NCBI GenBank assembly: GCA_965368405.1
Contig: CBDUMS010000025.1
Coordinates: 1 to 37,463 of the forward strand
Source of the DNA: S012-113 sp965368405
Lineage (GTDB): Bacteria; Bacteroidota; Bacteroidia; Cytophagales; Cyclobacteriaceae
Direction of reading: 5' to 3'
DNA length: 37,463 nt
This document shows, one piece after another, positions 25,028 to 32,590 of the stretch. The position numbers were made by a program, and so were the translations under genes. Every line of letters starts with the position of its first letter. The stretch's first letter is position 1. The notes under the pieces were generated by a model. It had not been told where the DNA came from, searched no databases, and worked only from the letters and a program-made list of their open reading frames with translations.

Positions 25028-25984
25028 TTGAAATTGAGTAAAGAGTTTAAAGTTGGCCTATTCTCCATCGGAACAATCGCTATGTTCTACCTTGGGTTTA
25101 ACTACCTGAAGGGAGTAGAGTTTTTTTCCAGAACAAACCGATATTATGTCATTTACAGTGAAGTAGGTGGGCTAACAAAGTCTAACCCCATTAACATTAG
25201 TGGCTTTAATGTTGGTAGAGTAGCGGATATAAAACTTAAACAGAACGATGGAAACATTGTTTTGGTAAGTTTGGATATCGACCGGGATATAATCTTAGGT
25301 GATTCCTCGGTGGCTACGCTGGCCGCTAGCTTTCTTGGAGATGTTTCCATAGTTGTTAGTGTTGGCGATATATCGAACCCGCTCGAGCCTGGAGACACTC
25401 TGCTGGCTAGGATTGACCCGGGATTAACGGAGTTATTGGTAGAAAGTGCTCAGCCTATAACGGATAACCTACCCGCAACCATTGCAAACCTTAATGATCT
25501 ACTAAAAGATTTAACAGGCACAGGAGATTCGCTTAAAATAGCCCTGTCGAGCTTTACAAAAACTTCTAATAGCATTAACTACACGCTTTCAGAGAATAGA
25601 TCGAGTATTAAAGAAACCATAATTGGGTTTAAGGAATTGAGTGGTAATCTCAATGAAACGGTAGCGGAGCTTAAGCCACTTCTGGCAAAGTTTAATCTGC
25701 TGGCAGATTCGTTGAATAATATTGAACTTGCCACTACAGTAGAGAAATTAAACACCTTGCTCGATCAGGCTACCGTATCTGCAGCAGCATTATCCAACAA
25801 AGAGGGAACACTGGGGAAGTTAATGTATGAAGATTCTTTATACAATAACCTCAATCAAACCATGCTCGACCTGGATACTCTACTTAATAATATCAACAAC
25901 AACCCAAAGCATTTTTTCGGCCCTCTTGGTCAAAGTAGAAAGAAGATAGAGAAAGATAGAGCCAAGCAGTTAGAGGAGCAATAA
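25028..25984 (+). CDS. MCE/MlaD-family lipid-transport protein
   Basis: Membrane-anchored MCE-domain protein, the periplasmic substrate-binding part of ABC systems that move phospholipids between membranes. At 318 residues it has one N-terminal membrane segment (VGLFSIGTIAMFYLGFNYL, about 8-26) and the MCE domain at about 38-115 (YYVIYSEVGGLTKSNPINIS, GFNVGRVADI, ATLAASFLGDVSI). A long helical, coiled-coil-prone tail follows. The start is TTG (TTG AAA TTG AGT); MKLSKEFKVGL is a typical start for the family and no ATG is available nearby. The matching permease and ATPase genes (mlaE/mlaF) are not in the window. The next gene begins 1 bp after its stop. Confidence 0.9.
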   Translation: MKLSKEFKVGLFSIGTIAMFYLGFNYLKGVEFFSRTNRYYVIYSEVGGLTKSNPINISGFNVGRVADIKLKQNDGNIVLVSLDIDRDIILGDSSVATLAASFLGDVSIVVSVGDISNPLEPGDTLLARIDPGLTELLVESAQPITDNLPATIANLNDLLKDLTGTGDSLKIALSSFTKTSNSINYTLSENRSSIKETIIGFKELSGNLNETVAELKPLLAKFNLLADSLNNIELATTVEKLNTLLDQATVSAAALSNKEGTLGKLMYEDSLYNNLNQTMLDLDTLLNNINNNPKHFFGPLGQSRKKIEKDRAKQLEEQ

Positions 25985-25985
25985 A

Positions 25986-27614
25986 ATGGATTTAGAGTTC
26001 AATAAGAACGATGATTTTAATCGATTGCAGATATCTTCCCTGCGTTCTAAAGAAGCTACAACCAAACTTGGTGGCGGCAAGAAAAAAATTGAGGCTCAGC
26101 ATAACAAAGGTAAACTTACTGCTCGCGAACGCATAAATCATTTGGTCGATGAGGGCACTGAAGTATTAGAAGTAGGACTCTTTACGGGAGATGAAATGTA
26201 CCCGGATGAAGGGGGTTGTCCTTCCGGAGGTACTGTTGTAGTACTGGGCCATGTTGCAAATCAACTTTCTGTTATCGTAGCTAACGATGCTACAGTTAAA
26301 GCAGGGGCATGGTTTCCAATTACCGCAAAGAAGAATTTGCGGGCTCAGGAAATTGCAATGGAGAACCGCTTACCGATTATCTATCTGGTAGATTCTGCAG
26401 GTGTTTTTCTGCCGATGCAAGATGAAATATTTCCGGACAAGGAACATTTTGGTCGACAGTTTAGAAATAATGCGCGCATGTCATCGATGGGTATTGTTCA
26501 GATTGCTGCTGTAATGGGAGCATGTGTAGCAGGCGGTGCTTATTTGCCAATAATGTCGGATGAGGCGATGATTGTAGACAAAACGGGATCAATTTTCCTG
26601 GCAGGGTCATACCTTGTAAAAGCTGCAATAGGAGAAGATATCGAAAATGAATTGCTCGGAGGTGCCAGTACCCATTGTGAAATCTCTGGTGTAACAGATA
26701 ATAAGTTTGAATCGGATGCGGCGTGCTTAGACTATATTCGTAAGCTGATGGATAAGCTTGGGGCAAGTGAGACTGCAGGATTTAATCGTGCTACTCCAAA
26801 ATTGCCGAAGTTAAAGCAAGAAGAGATTTACGGAATATTTCCCAGAGACCCGGTTAAGCCCTATGATATGCGGGAAATTATACATCGACTGGTCGATGAC
26901 AGTGATTTTCAGGAATACAAACCATTATATGGTCAGAGCCTAATTTGTGGTACGGCAAGGGTCGATGGATGGGCAGTAGCTATTGTTGCTAACCAGCGAC
27001 TAACCGTGAAATCGAAAAAAGGCGAGATGCAAATGGGCGGGGTGATATACTCCGATTCTGCGGATAAGGCTGCTCGCTTTATCATGAATGCTAATCAACG
27101 TAAGATTCCGCTAGTCTTTTTGCAGGATGTGAGTGGTTTTATGGTGGGAAGCAAAGCAGAACATGGTGGCATTATAAAAGATGGCGCCAAAATGGTGAAT
27201 GCCATGGCGAATTCTGTTGTACCAAAGTTTACATTTATTCTTGGGAACTCATATGGGGCTGGAAATTATGCCATGTGCGGTAAAGCCTACGACCCCCGTC
27301 TTATTTACTCCTGGCCTTCGGCTAAAATGGCTGTTATGAGTGGTGCTGCTGCCGCAAATACCTTGCTCCAAATAAAAATGGCTTCGTATAAATCGCAGGA
27401 CAAAACCATTTCTGATGATGAAAAAAATCAACATCTCAAAGAAATTACGGACAGATATAATAAGCAGTTAAGTCCATATTATGCGGCTGCAAGATTGTGG
27501 GTCGATGGTATCATAGACCCGCTTGAAACAAGAAAGGTTATTTCTATCGGTATTGAAGCAGCGAATCAGGCTCCTTTATCTGAAAAATATAATGTTGGGG
27601 TGCTCCAAACCTAA
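25986..27614 (+). CDS. Acyl-CoA carboxylase beta subunit (methylcrotonyl-CoA carboxylase type)
   Basis: Carboxyltransferase subunit of a biotin-dependent acyl-CoA carboxylase, closest in motif pattern to methylcrotonyl-CoA carboxylase beta (leucine breakdown). The 542-residue length fits. Residues shared with the family include KIEAQHNKGKLTARERI, PDEGGCPSGGTVVV, VANDATVKAGAWFPITAKK, VDSAGVFLPMQDEIFPD, MGACVAGGAYLPIMSDE, QDVSGFMVGSKAEHGGI, and GNSYGAGNYAMCGKAY. It differs clearly from the other beta subunit at 7065-8633. It lies between the MlaD-like and agmatinase-type genes, with no liu/acd genes or biotin carboxylase beside it. Substrate is inferred by family, not proven; geranyl-CoA or another 3-methyl-enoyl-CoA is possible. 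Confidence 0.9.
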   Translation: MDLEFNKNDDFNRLQISSLRSKEATTKLGGGKKKIEAQHNKGKLTARERINHLVDEGTEVLEVGLFTGDEMYPDEGGCPSGGTVVVLGHVANQLSVIVANDATVKAGAWFPITAKKNLRAQEIAMENRLPIIYLVDSAGVFLPMQDEIFPDKEHFGRQFRNNARMSSMGIVQIAAVMGACVAGGAYLPIMSDEAMIVDKTGSIFLAGSYLVKAAIGEDIENELLGGASTHCEISGVTDNKFESDAACLDYIRKLMDKLGASETAGFNRATPKLPKLKQEEIYGIFPRDPVKPYDMREIIHRLVDDSDFQEYKPLYGQSLICGTARVDGWAVAIVANQRLTVKSKKGEMQMGGVIYSDSADKAARFIMNANQRKIPLVFLQDVSGFMVGSKAEHGGIIKDGAKMVNAMANSVVPKFTFILGNSYGAGNYAMCGKAYDPRLIYSWPSAKMAVMSGAAAANTLLQIKMASYKSQDKTISDDEKNQHLKEITDRYNKQLSPYYAAARLWVDGIIDPLETRKVISIGIEAANQAPLSEKYNVGVLQT

Positions 27615-27619
27615 TAATC

Positions 27620-28408
27620 ATGGCTGATATTGTATTACAAGGGATTCGTTATGATGAAAAATCATCCTACCTAAAGGGCACGGCCGACGCTCCGCCGCTG
27701 ATACGTCAAACGCTTAATAATGGTGCCGGCAATTTTTTTACAGAATCCGGGATTGATCTAACGCAGTCTATGGTGCAGGATAAAGGCGACTACACGGTTG
27801 AGGAGTATTTTGAAATTGAGTCAATTACTGCAAAGAATCTTACCTCAGGTGATTCGCTAATAACATTAGGAGGAGATCATTCAATAACCTTTCCTATAAT
27901 TAAGGCCTTTGTAGCAAAGTATGGGAAAATTGATATCCTGCAGATCGATGCTCATGGAGACCTTTACGATGAATTTGAGGGCGATAAGTATTCGCATGCT
28001 TGCCCTTTTGCCAGAATCATGGAAGCTGGCCTGGCAACCCGACTGGTTCAGGTTGGCATCCGTACCTTATCAACTCATCAGCGAGATCAAGCGGCCCGAT
28101 TCGAAGTAGATATTAGGGAAATGAGAGATCTGGATATTACAGATCTTACCTCTTTTAAGCATCCATTATATATCTCATTAGATATGGATGGTATCGATCC
28201 GGCCTATGCCCCAGGAGTGGCCCACCACGAGCCAGGAGGTTTGTCATCACGCCAGGTAATCGACTTGATTAATCAAATTAAATCGCCCATTATTGGGGCA
28301 GATATTGTTGAGTTTAACCCCAAAAATGACGTTTCAGGTATTACAGCGGCCCTTACGGCTAAATTACTAAAAGAGATCTGGGGTAAAATGATTGAGAATA
28401 ACCAATGA
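27620..28408 (+). CDS. Ureohydrolase of the agmatinase/arginase family
   Basis: Binuclear Mn hydrolase that releases urea from agmatine or a related guanidino compound, as in polyamine synthesis. All metal ligands are present in this 262-residue protein: His87 in GGDHSIT, Asp110, His112 and Asp114 in QIDAHGDLYD, and Asp188 and Asp190 in SLDMDGIDPA. HACPF at 126-130 fits a substrate loop. It is a little shorter than the usual 290-310. Agmatinase is the common annotation for such Bacteroidota proteins, but formiminoglutamase or guanidinobutyrase cannot be excluded. It starts 5 bp after the carboxylase gene and overlaps the next gene by 4 bp (ATGA). Confidence 0.88.
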   Translation: MADIVLQGIRYDEKSSYLKGTADAPPLIRQTLNNGAGNFFTESGIDLTQSMVQDKGDYTVEEYFEIESITAKNLTSGDSLITLGGDHSITFPIIKAFVAKYGKIDILQIDAHGDLYDEFEGDKYSHACPFARIMEAGLATRLVQVGIRTLSTHQRDQAARFEVDIREMRDLDITDLTSFKHPLYISLDMDGIDPAYAPGVAHHEPGGLSSRQVIDLINQIKSPIIGADIVEFNPKNDVSGITAALTAKLLKEIWGKMIENNQ

Positions 28409-29229
28409 AAAAAAAGGAGTTAAAAGCACTTGTTTCACTTCTCGAAGATCATTCGTTACGCTCGGATATTGAGCAAAAAATAATTGAGCTTGGTACCGAA
28501 ACCATACCTTTTCTGGAGGAAGAATGGGAGAAATCCTTCGATCCTGACCTGCAGAGCTATCTTGAAGACATCATTCACAAATTGCAGCTAGAGCTACTTA
28601 GAGAACGGCTAATCGACTGGAAGCAGTCTGAATCTGATGATTTGTTAAAAGGAATGTGGATTGTTGCTACCTATCAATATCCTGACCTTTCTCTAGAGAA
28701 GCTTCGACAAGATTTTGAGCAGCTGTATTATGAAGTATGGCTCGAGCATAAACCCGATGCACATCACTTCGATCAGGTGAAATTTATTAACAGCGTACTT
28801 TTCGGAAAGCTGAAATTTCGATCCAATATGCGCAATTTTCATTCGCCGGCAAATTCTATGATAAATATGGTCATGGAAACGAAACGTGGGAATCCCATTT
28901 CATTAAGCACTATTTATTTATTAATTGCGCAGAAGCTCGAGATGCCTGTTTACGGTGTAAATCTTCCGAATATGTTTATTTTAACCTATAAAAAGGAGGA
29001 TTTGCAGTTCTATATTAATGTGTTTAACCGCGGTTTAATTTTTAGCCGAGAGGATATCGATAGCTATATCACGCAAATCAATCTGGCGCCAAGACCAATT
29101 TTCTACGAACCCTGCAGTCATGTAGATATCATTATCCGAAGCTTACGAAATCTCTCTATCGCCTTCGAGAAGCTCGATGATCATCACAAGTCAGAGGAAA
29201 TGCGTGACCTTCTTAAATTGATGGAGTAA
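28405..29229 (+). CDS. SirB1-like protein with transglutaminase-like core
   Basis: A 274-residue cytosolic protein. Residues 1-about 95 are helical and HEAT-like (LVSLLEDHSLRSDIEQKI, ETIPFLEEEWE). Residues from about 100 hold the SirB1/transglutaminase-like core 2: VKFINSVLFGKLKFRSN, then RGNPISLSTIYLLIAQKLEM and PVYGVNLPNMFIL. The Cys of true transglutaminases is absent, as is usual for this family, so catalysis is doubtful. The biological role is unknown. It starts within the stop of the agmatinase-type gene (ATGA overlap), which suggests coupled translation, and ends 6 bp from the convergent OsmC gene. Confidence 0.83.
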   Translation: MKKKELKALVSLLEDHSLRSDIEQKIIELGTETIPFLEEEWEKSFDPDLQSYLEDIIHKLQLELLRERLIDWKQSESDDLLKGMWIVATYQYPDLSLEKLRQDFEQLYYEVWLEHKPDAHHFDQVKFINSVLFGKLKFRSNMRNFHSPANSMINMVMETKRGNPISLSTIYLLIAQKLEMPVYGVNLPNMFILTYKKEDLQFYINVFNRGLIFSREDIDSYITQINLAPRPIFYEPCSHVDIIIRSLRNLSIAFEKLDDHHKSEEMRDLLKLME

Positions 29230-29235
29230 TTATAT

Positions 29236-29646
29236 CTACTCGTAAACGATTTCATGCGTAAGTTCAGCGGCTTTCGCAAGCATAAAACTTACACCACAGT
29301 ATCTTTCTTGCGATAGATTAATCGCCTTTTCAACTTTCGAATGATATTCTGGCTTCGTTTTTAGAACATAAGTAAGATGTATCTTATCGTAATACTTAGG
29401 ATGTTCGTTTGTGAGATTGGCGCTTACACGTACTTCGAAATCGCTAAACTCTACACGCATTTTATTTAGTAAGGAAATAACATCCATTCCGGTACAGCCG
29501 GTAAGTGCCTGGAGAAGCAAAGGCTTTGGTTTAGGGCCTTTATCATTTCCACCAAAAGAAGGGTCTGCATCAATCGTAACCGTGTGGCCGTCAATTTCGG
29601 TATCGAATGACATTCCTCCGGTATGCTTTGAAATTAATTCAGTCAT
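29236..29646 (-). CDS. OsmC-family peroxiredoxin-like protein
   Basis: OsmC/Ohr-type thiol peroxidase that reduces organic hydroperoxides. The 136 residues keep the two catalytic cysteines, Cys51 in LTGCTGMDV and Cys117 in ERYCGVSFML, with the expected spacing of about 65 residues. GPKPKPLLLQAL before the first Cys is typical. The arrangement is closer to the YhfA/OsmC subgroup than to Ohr. It is the last gene of a minus-strand run with PPTase and redoxin upstream (15-bp gap to the redoxin gene) and is convergent with the SirB1-like gene with a 6-bp gap. Confidence 0.9.
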   Translation of the reverse strand: MTELISKHTGGMSFDTEIDGHTVTIDADPSFGGNDKGPKPKPLLLQALTGCTGMDVISLLNKMRVEFSDFEVRVSANLTNEHPKYYDKIHLTYVLKTKPEYHSKVEKAINLSQERYCGVSFMLAKAAELTHEIVYE

Positions 29647-29661
29647 GTTTGCTTTATTTAT

Positions 29662-30243
29662 CTATCGTATTAAACAGCCTACAGGCCTGGTTTGGCTCAC
29701 AGGTTGCTTCGTATTATTTAGCAAAGAAATAATAGCATCTCTTAAATAATGGTGACGCACATCACCTTCAGATTGAGGACTATCGTCAATTGCGCCTTTG
29801 TAAACTGTTATTAGAGATTCTCCCTCTAGCGTCAATAAAAAGACCTCCGGTGTTCGGGATGCTCTTAAGTAATTTTTCAGCTTTTTATCCTTATCGGAGA
29901 GGTATGGAAAAGGTAAGGCATTAGTTGCGCTGTATTTTAACATTCCTTCAATGCTTTCTTCTGTTACTAAAGAACCGTTATTGGCATTCACGAAAATAAA
30001 ACCGATACCCTGTTTGCTAAATTCATTATGTAACGATTTAATTCGGCCTATATAATATTCACTATAAGCACATTTGTTACTGTAAAACACGATAACCGTT
30101 GGTTTAGCGGCAATCTCCTTAGCGAGGTTGTACTCCTTCTTATCAGCAACATTCGTAAGGGCAATGGTATTAAATGATTGTGCCTGAGCAATAACAGCAA
30201 CTAACATTGTAGTAATAAATGCAAAAGATGTTTTCATAACCAT
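29662..30243 (-). CDS. Exported thioredoxin-like/redoxin protein with one conserved Cys
   Basis: A 193-residue thioredoxin-fold protein of the AhpC/TSA-redoxin group. It has a signal peptide (SFAFITTMLVAVIA, likely cut after AQA near residue 21), so it acts in the periplasm. The active-site segment is IVFYSNKCAYSEYY with Cys58; the second Cys of CxxC is Ser. Later features are FIFVNANNG, a SRTPEVFLL cis-Pro-like segment, and a C-terminal TRPVGCLIR, which supplies a second Cys near the end. Two starts are possible, ATG 30243 and ATG 30237; the difference is two residues. It is followed by OsmC (15 bp), suggesting a shared thiol/peroxide role. Confidence 0.82.
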   Translation of the reverse strand: MVMKTSFAFITTMLVAVIAQAQSFNTIALTNVADKKEYNLAKEIAAKPTVIVFYSNKCAYSEYYIGRIKSLHNEFSKQGIGFIFVNANNGSLVTEESIEGMLKYSATNALPFPYLSDKDKKLKNYLRASRTPEVFLLTLEGESLITVYKGAIDDSPQSEGDVRHHYLRDAIISLLNNTKQPVSQTRPVGCLIR

Positions 30244-30276
30244 GATTTATCAAAATTAATGCCCAAGTGTTAGAAA

Positions 30277-30915
30277 CTACATGGTAAACACCAAAACATA
30301 GTCCTTGAACCTGCCAGCTTTAAGGCTATATTTCTCTTCTTCCTCTTCTAGCTTAATTAAGCCAGTAAAGGTTACTGTAGGGTGAGAGAAGTCGAAACTA
30401 GAAAGCACTAGGTTTTCCCTGAAAATTAAACTTTTCCGGCCATGTAGTTTGTATAGAGCCTCTTTTGCTCCCCAGCAAATCGCTAATTTTTCTAAATTAT
30501 TACTGGCGATCTTGAGTTCGTTTTCATTTAAGAACTTTGGCGATAGTGGCAATAATTTATCTCGCAGCTTTTCAATATCAATTCCACAGAATTTTTTTGT
30601 ATTTAGTATCGCAACTACGTACGGGGCCGCATGTGAGATAGAAATACTGGCATTATCCAGTTTAAGGTGTGGCTTATTGTATTGATCCGTCCAGATACCA
30701 TCGAAGGGCAAACGGGCAATTTTTGTCATTTCAGCAACTAAATACCTGCCTGCAAGCCACTCTCGTCTACGATTAACATGGTGAATCGACTTAAGGTTCT
30801 CAGGGTCTGTTACAAGCTTATTGAGGCTGGGGTGAAAGAAGGACTCAGGCTCGGTAAGATGCCAGATTCCGACTATACTGTAAGGGTTTAAATACTTAAT
30901 ATGCTGTATTGGCAT
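30277..30915 (-). CDS. 4'-phosphopantetheinyl transferase superfamily protein
   Basis: Transfers the phosphopantetheine arm of CoA to a Ser on carrier proteins. The 212-residue protein is Sfp-like in length, double the AcpS type. Key residues are Asp113 and Glu115 in GIDIEKL and the WGAKEALYK motif (148-156) with Lys151, Glu152 and Lys156. RREWLAGRYLV at 50-60 and SISHAAPYV at 92-100 bind CoA. I chose ATG 30915 (MPIQHIKYLNP) over an in-frame ATG at 30987 because the extra 24 residues are unlike the family and cross a palindrome. No carrier-protein or polyketide gene is nearby. The redoxin gene follows by 33 bp. Confidence 0.9.
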   Translation of the reverse strand: MPIQHIKYLNPYSIVGIWHLTEPESFFHPSLNKLVTDPENLKSIHHVNRRREWLAGRYLVAEMTKIARLPFDGIWTDQYNKPHLKLDNASISISHAAPYVVAILNTKKFCGIDIEKLRDKLLPLSPKFLNENELKIASNNLEKLAICWGAKEALYKLHGRKSLIFRENLVLSSFDFSHPTVTFTGLIKLEEEEEKYSLKAGRFKDYVLVFTM

Positions 30916-30980
30916 TCGGGCCTCATCGCTTTTTTTAGAACTACTAAGATATATTTTTAAGTAGTAATATAGACTACAGC

Positions 30981-30999
30981 TTATCACTTCTAGTGATAA
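30981..30999. promoter_or_regulatory. 8-bp inverted repeat with 3-bp centre between PPTase and DivIVA-like genes
   Basis: TTATCACT and AGTGATAA flank TCT, a perfect dyad. It lies between two divergent genes, 66 bp from the PPTase ATG (30915) and 39 bp before the DivIVA-gene -7 box. An acTTTTTTG run follows on the plus strand, so a weak terminator-like hairpin is an alternative to a protein-binding site. Confidence 0.4.
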
Positions 31000-31012
31000 A
31001 CTTTTTTGTAAC

Positions 31013-31045
31013 TTGGCCTATATATCTACTGATTCAATAAATTTG
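31013..31045 (+). promoter_or_regulatory. Promoter of the DivIVA-like gene (-33 TTG and -7 box)
   Basis: TTG at 31013-31015 and TAAATTTG at 31038-31045 (exact TAnnTTTG) are 22 nt apart, slightly more than the usual 19-21. The ATG is 22 nt after the -7 box. Confidence 0.6.
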
Positions 31046-31067
31046 CAAGAATAGACCGGCTTAAAGA

Positions 31068-31802
31068 ATGAAAATCACACCATTAGAGATACGACAAAAA
31101 TCCTTCGAGAAGAAACTTCGCGGGTACGATAAGGATGAGGTATCTGCTTTTCTGCTCTCCCTCTCACAGGAGTGGGAACAAGTACAAGACGAAGTCAAAG
31201 AGCTTAGATTAAAAAATCAAAATGCTGAAAAAGAGATCAAGCAATTAAGAGAGGTAGAAAATTCGCTATTTAAGACACTTAAAACGGCTGAAGACACCGG
31301 GGCTAATTTAATTGATCAGGCCACTAAAACAGCCGAATTACATTTAAGAGAAACCCAAATGAGTGCCGATGCCCTCTTGAACGAAGCGAAGTCGAAGGCA
31401 AGGGCAAGTATTGATGAGGCAGATGTAAAGGCCAGAACGATTCTCGATAGAATGGAAGCAGATTTAAACGGACTTAAGCAAGAATATAAGCATCTCCAAA
31501 ACTTAAGAGATAACCTCCTGGTTGAACTCCGAAATCTGGCTAACGATACTTTATTTAAGGTTGAAAAAATTGAAAAGAGTCTGAATGTAGAAGCTCAAAA
31601 GGCAGCACCTAAAATGCCTGTCGCTGACAAGGAAGAAGTCAGCACCTTCGCAGAGGAAGAGGCGATAGAAAATGCCGATGATGAAAAAGCATTAGAGCAA
31701 GTGCTGGAATATGATCAAACTGATGCTGTAGAGCAACAGGAAAGCGATGCAGAGGAGGAAGAAAGTGATGAAAACAGTTCCTTTTTTGATCAGATCAAGT
31801 AA
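31068..31802 (+). CDS. DivIVA-domain coiled-coil protein
   Basis: A 244-residue cytosolic coiled-coil protein. The N terminus is a DivIVA/GpsB-type domain: ITPLEIRQKSFEKKLRGYDK with the conserved F-x-x-x-LRGY and then DEVSAFLLSLS. A long heptad-rich coil spans about 30-175, and the tail is acidic and low-complexity. DivIVA proteins mark negatively curved membrane at poles and septa in Firmicutes and Actinobacteria; the role of Bacteroidota versions is not well known, so I give no symbol. Its own promoter is visible. folB starts in the very next base after its stop, so the two share a transcript. Confidence 0.85.
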   Translation: MKITPLEIRQKSFEKKLRGYDKDEVSAFLLSLSQEWEQVQDEVKELRLKNQNAEKEIKQLREVENSLFKTLKTAEDTGANLIDQATKTAELHLRETQMSADALLNEAKSKARASIDEADVKARTILDRMEADLNGLKQEYKHLQNLRDNLLVELRNLANDTLFKVEKIEKSLNVEAQKAAPKMPVADKEEVSTFAEEEAIENADDEKALEQVLEYDQTDAVEQQESDAEEEESDENSSFFDQIK

Positions 31803-32162
31803 ATGGTCGCAATTGAGTTAGTTGATCTAGAATTCTTCGCATACCATGGAGTATATGAAGAAGAAAGAAAAACCGGTAACAACTTCCGTGTTAATTTATT
31901 AGTAGAGGGCGATTTCTATGAAGCTGTAGAAACTGATGCCCTTGAAGCCACTATAAATTACGAGATCCTTCACGAAATCATCACCACCGAAATGCATATT
32001 CCTTCCAAATTGCTCGAGCATGTGGCAGGAAGGATAAAAAAAGGGATAATCGAAAAATTTCCGACAACGCAGAAGTTAAAAGTAAGCATCGAGAAGCTGA
32101 ATCCACCGATTAAGGGAAAGTGCAAGGCCACTCGTGTAACACTTACCGAAGAGTTTAATTAG
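31803..32162 (+). CDS. folB: Dihydroneopterin aldolase
   Basis: Cleaves dihydroneopterin to 6-hydroxymethyl-dihydropterin and glycolaldehyde in folate synthesis. The 119-residue length is typical. Family features are LVDLEFFAYHGVYEEERKTG near the N terminus with the invariant YHG and the Glu after it, INYEILHEII for pterin binding, LEHVAGRI, and SIEKLNPPI with the catalytic-position Lys at about 98. The ATG directly follows the DivIVA-like stop codon with no gap. Its stop overlaps by 4 bp the end of the convergent IscA-like gene. Other folate genes are not in the window. Confidence 0.94.
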   Translation: MVAIELVDLEFFAYHGVYEEERKTGNNFRVNLLVEGDFYEAVETDALEATINYEILHEIITTEMHIPSKLLEHVAGRIKKGIIEKFPTTQKLKVSIEKLNPPIKGKCKATRVTLTEEFN

Positions 32163-32461
32163 TCCTTCCGCGAGAAGGAAAACCCAGTAATATCATTTTC
32201 GGTTACATGATCTAGGGTGATACCCGCTAAATGAACAACATCTGTTTTCTTAATTATTATTTCAAGGTTGTTTTGGGAGTAGCTAATATCGTGTTCAGAT
32301 TTTTTATCAAAACCCAGAATATAATTCGTTGCACCGCAGGAAATTGATTTGTCGGCTAGTCCTACTCGAAGGCCGTAATTTTCCGGTATCTTTTTAGCTT
32401 TAATGATACCATCGATGGCAGTTAAAGCGTTTTGAGTTATATCGATTGGTTTGATTTCCAT
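32159..32461 (-). CDS. IscA/HesB-like Fe-S assembly protein lacking the C-terminal CxC
   Basis: A 100-residue protein with the A-type carrier (IscA/SufA/HesB) fold pattern: DITQNALTAIDGIIK, LRVGLADKSISCGATNYILG with Cys42, and the EIIIKKTDVVHLAGITLDHV segment. The two C-terminal cysteines that, with the first one, bind the cluster in IscA (the CGC motif) are absent; the equivalent region reads DITGFSFSRKD. With one of three ligands left, the canonical carrier mechanism is unlikely. I believe such one-Cys forms recur in Bacteroidota, so it may have a distinct function. It is antisense-convergent to folB with a 4-bp overlap. Confidence 0.8.
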   Translation of the reverse strand: MEIKPIDITQNALTAIDGIIKAKKIPENYGLRVGLADKSISCGATNYILGFDKKSEHDISYSQNNLEIIIKKTDVVHLAGITLDHVTENDITGFSFSRKD

Positions 32462-32489
32462 TTAATTTGAAAAAGAATTGTAACAATAT

Positions 32490-32497
32490 CAAAAATA
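32490..32497 (-). promoter_or_regulatory. Candidate -7 box of the IscA-like gene
   Basis: TATTTTTG on the minus strand matches TAnnTTTG exactly, 28 nt before the ATG at 32461. No -33 TTG is evident. Confidence 0.45.
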
Positions 32498-32543
32498 GGT
32501 ATTATGTCTATAACCTGTCTACATTAGCTTTGCTTTGCGCAGG

Positions 32544-32574
32544 TTGAATATTAACAATCTAAAGCTCATATTTG
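32544..32574 (+). promoter_or_regulatory. Candidate promoter of the unknown gene at 32591
   Basis: TTG at 32544-32546 and CATATTTG at 32567-32574 (one mismatch to TAnnTTTG) are 20 nt apart, and the ATG follows 16 nt later. A second exact box, TAGCTTTG at 32525-32532, has no -33 partner and would give a longer leader. Confidence 0.4.
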
Positions 32575-32590
32575 TTTAAATTCTCTAATT

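Noticed and set aside
30916..30987. Extension of the PPTase gene to an ATG at 30987
   Set aside because: The extra residues do not fit the family and cover a perfect dyad in the spacer.
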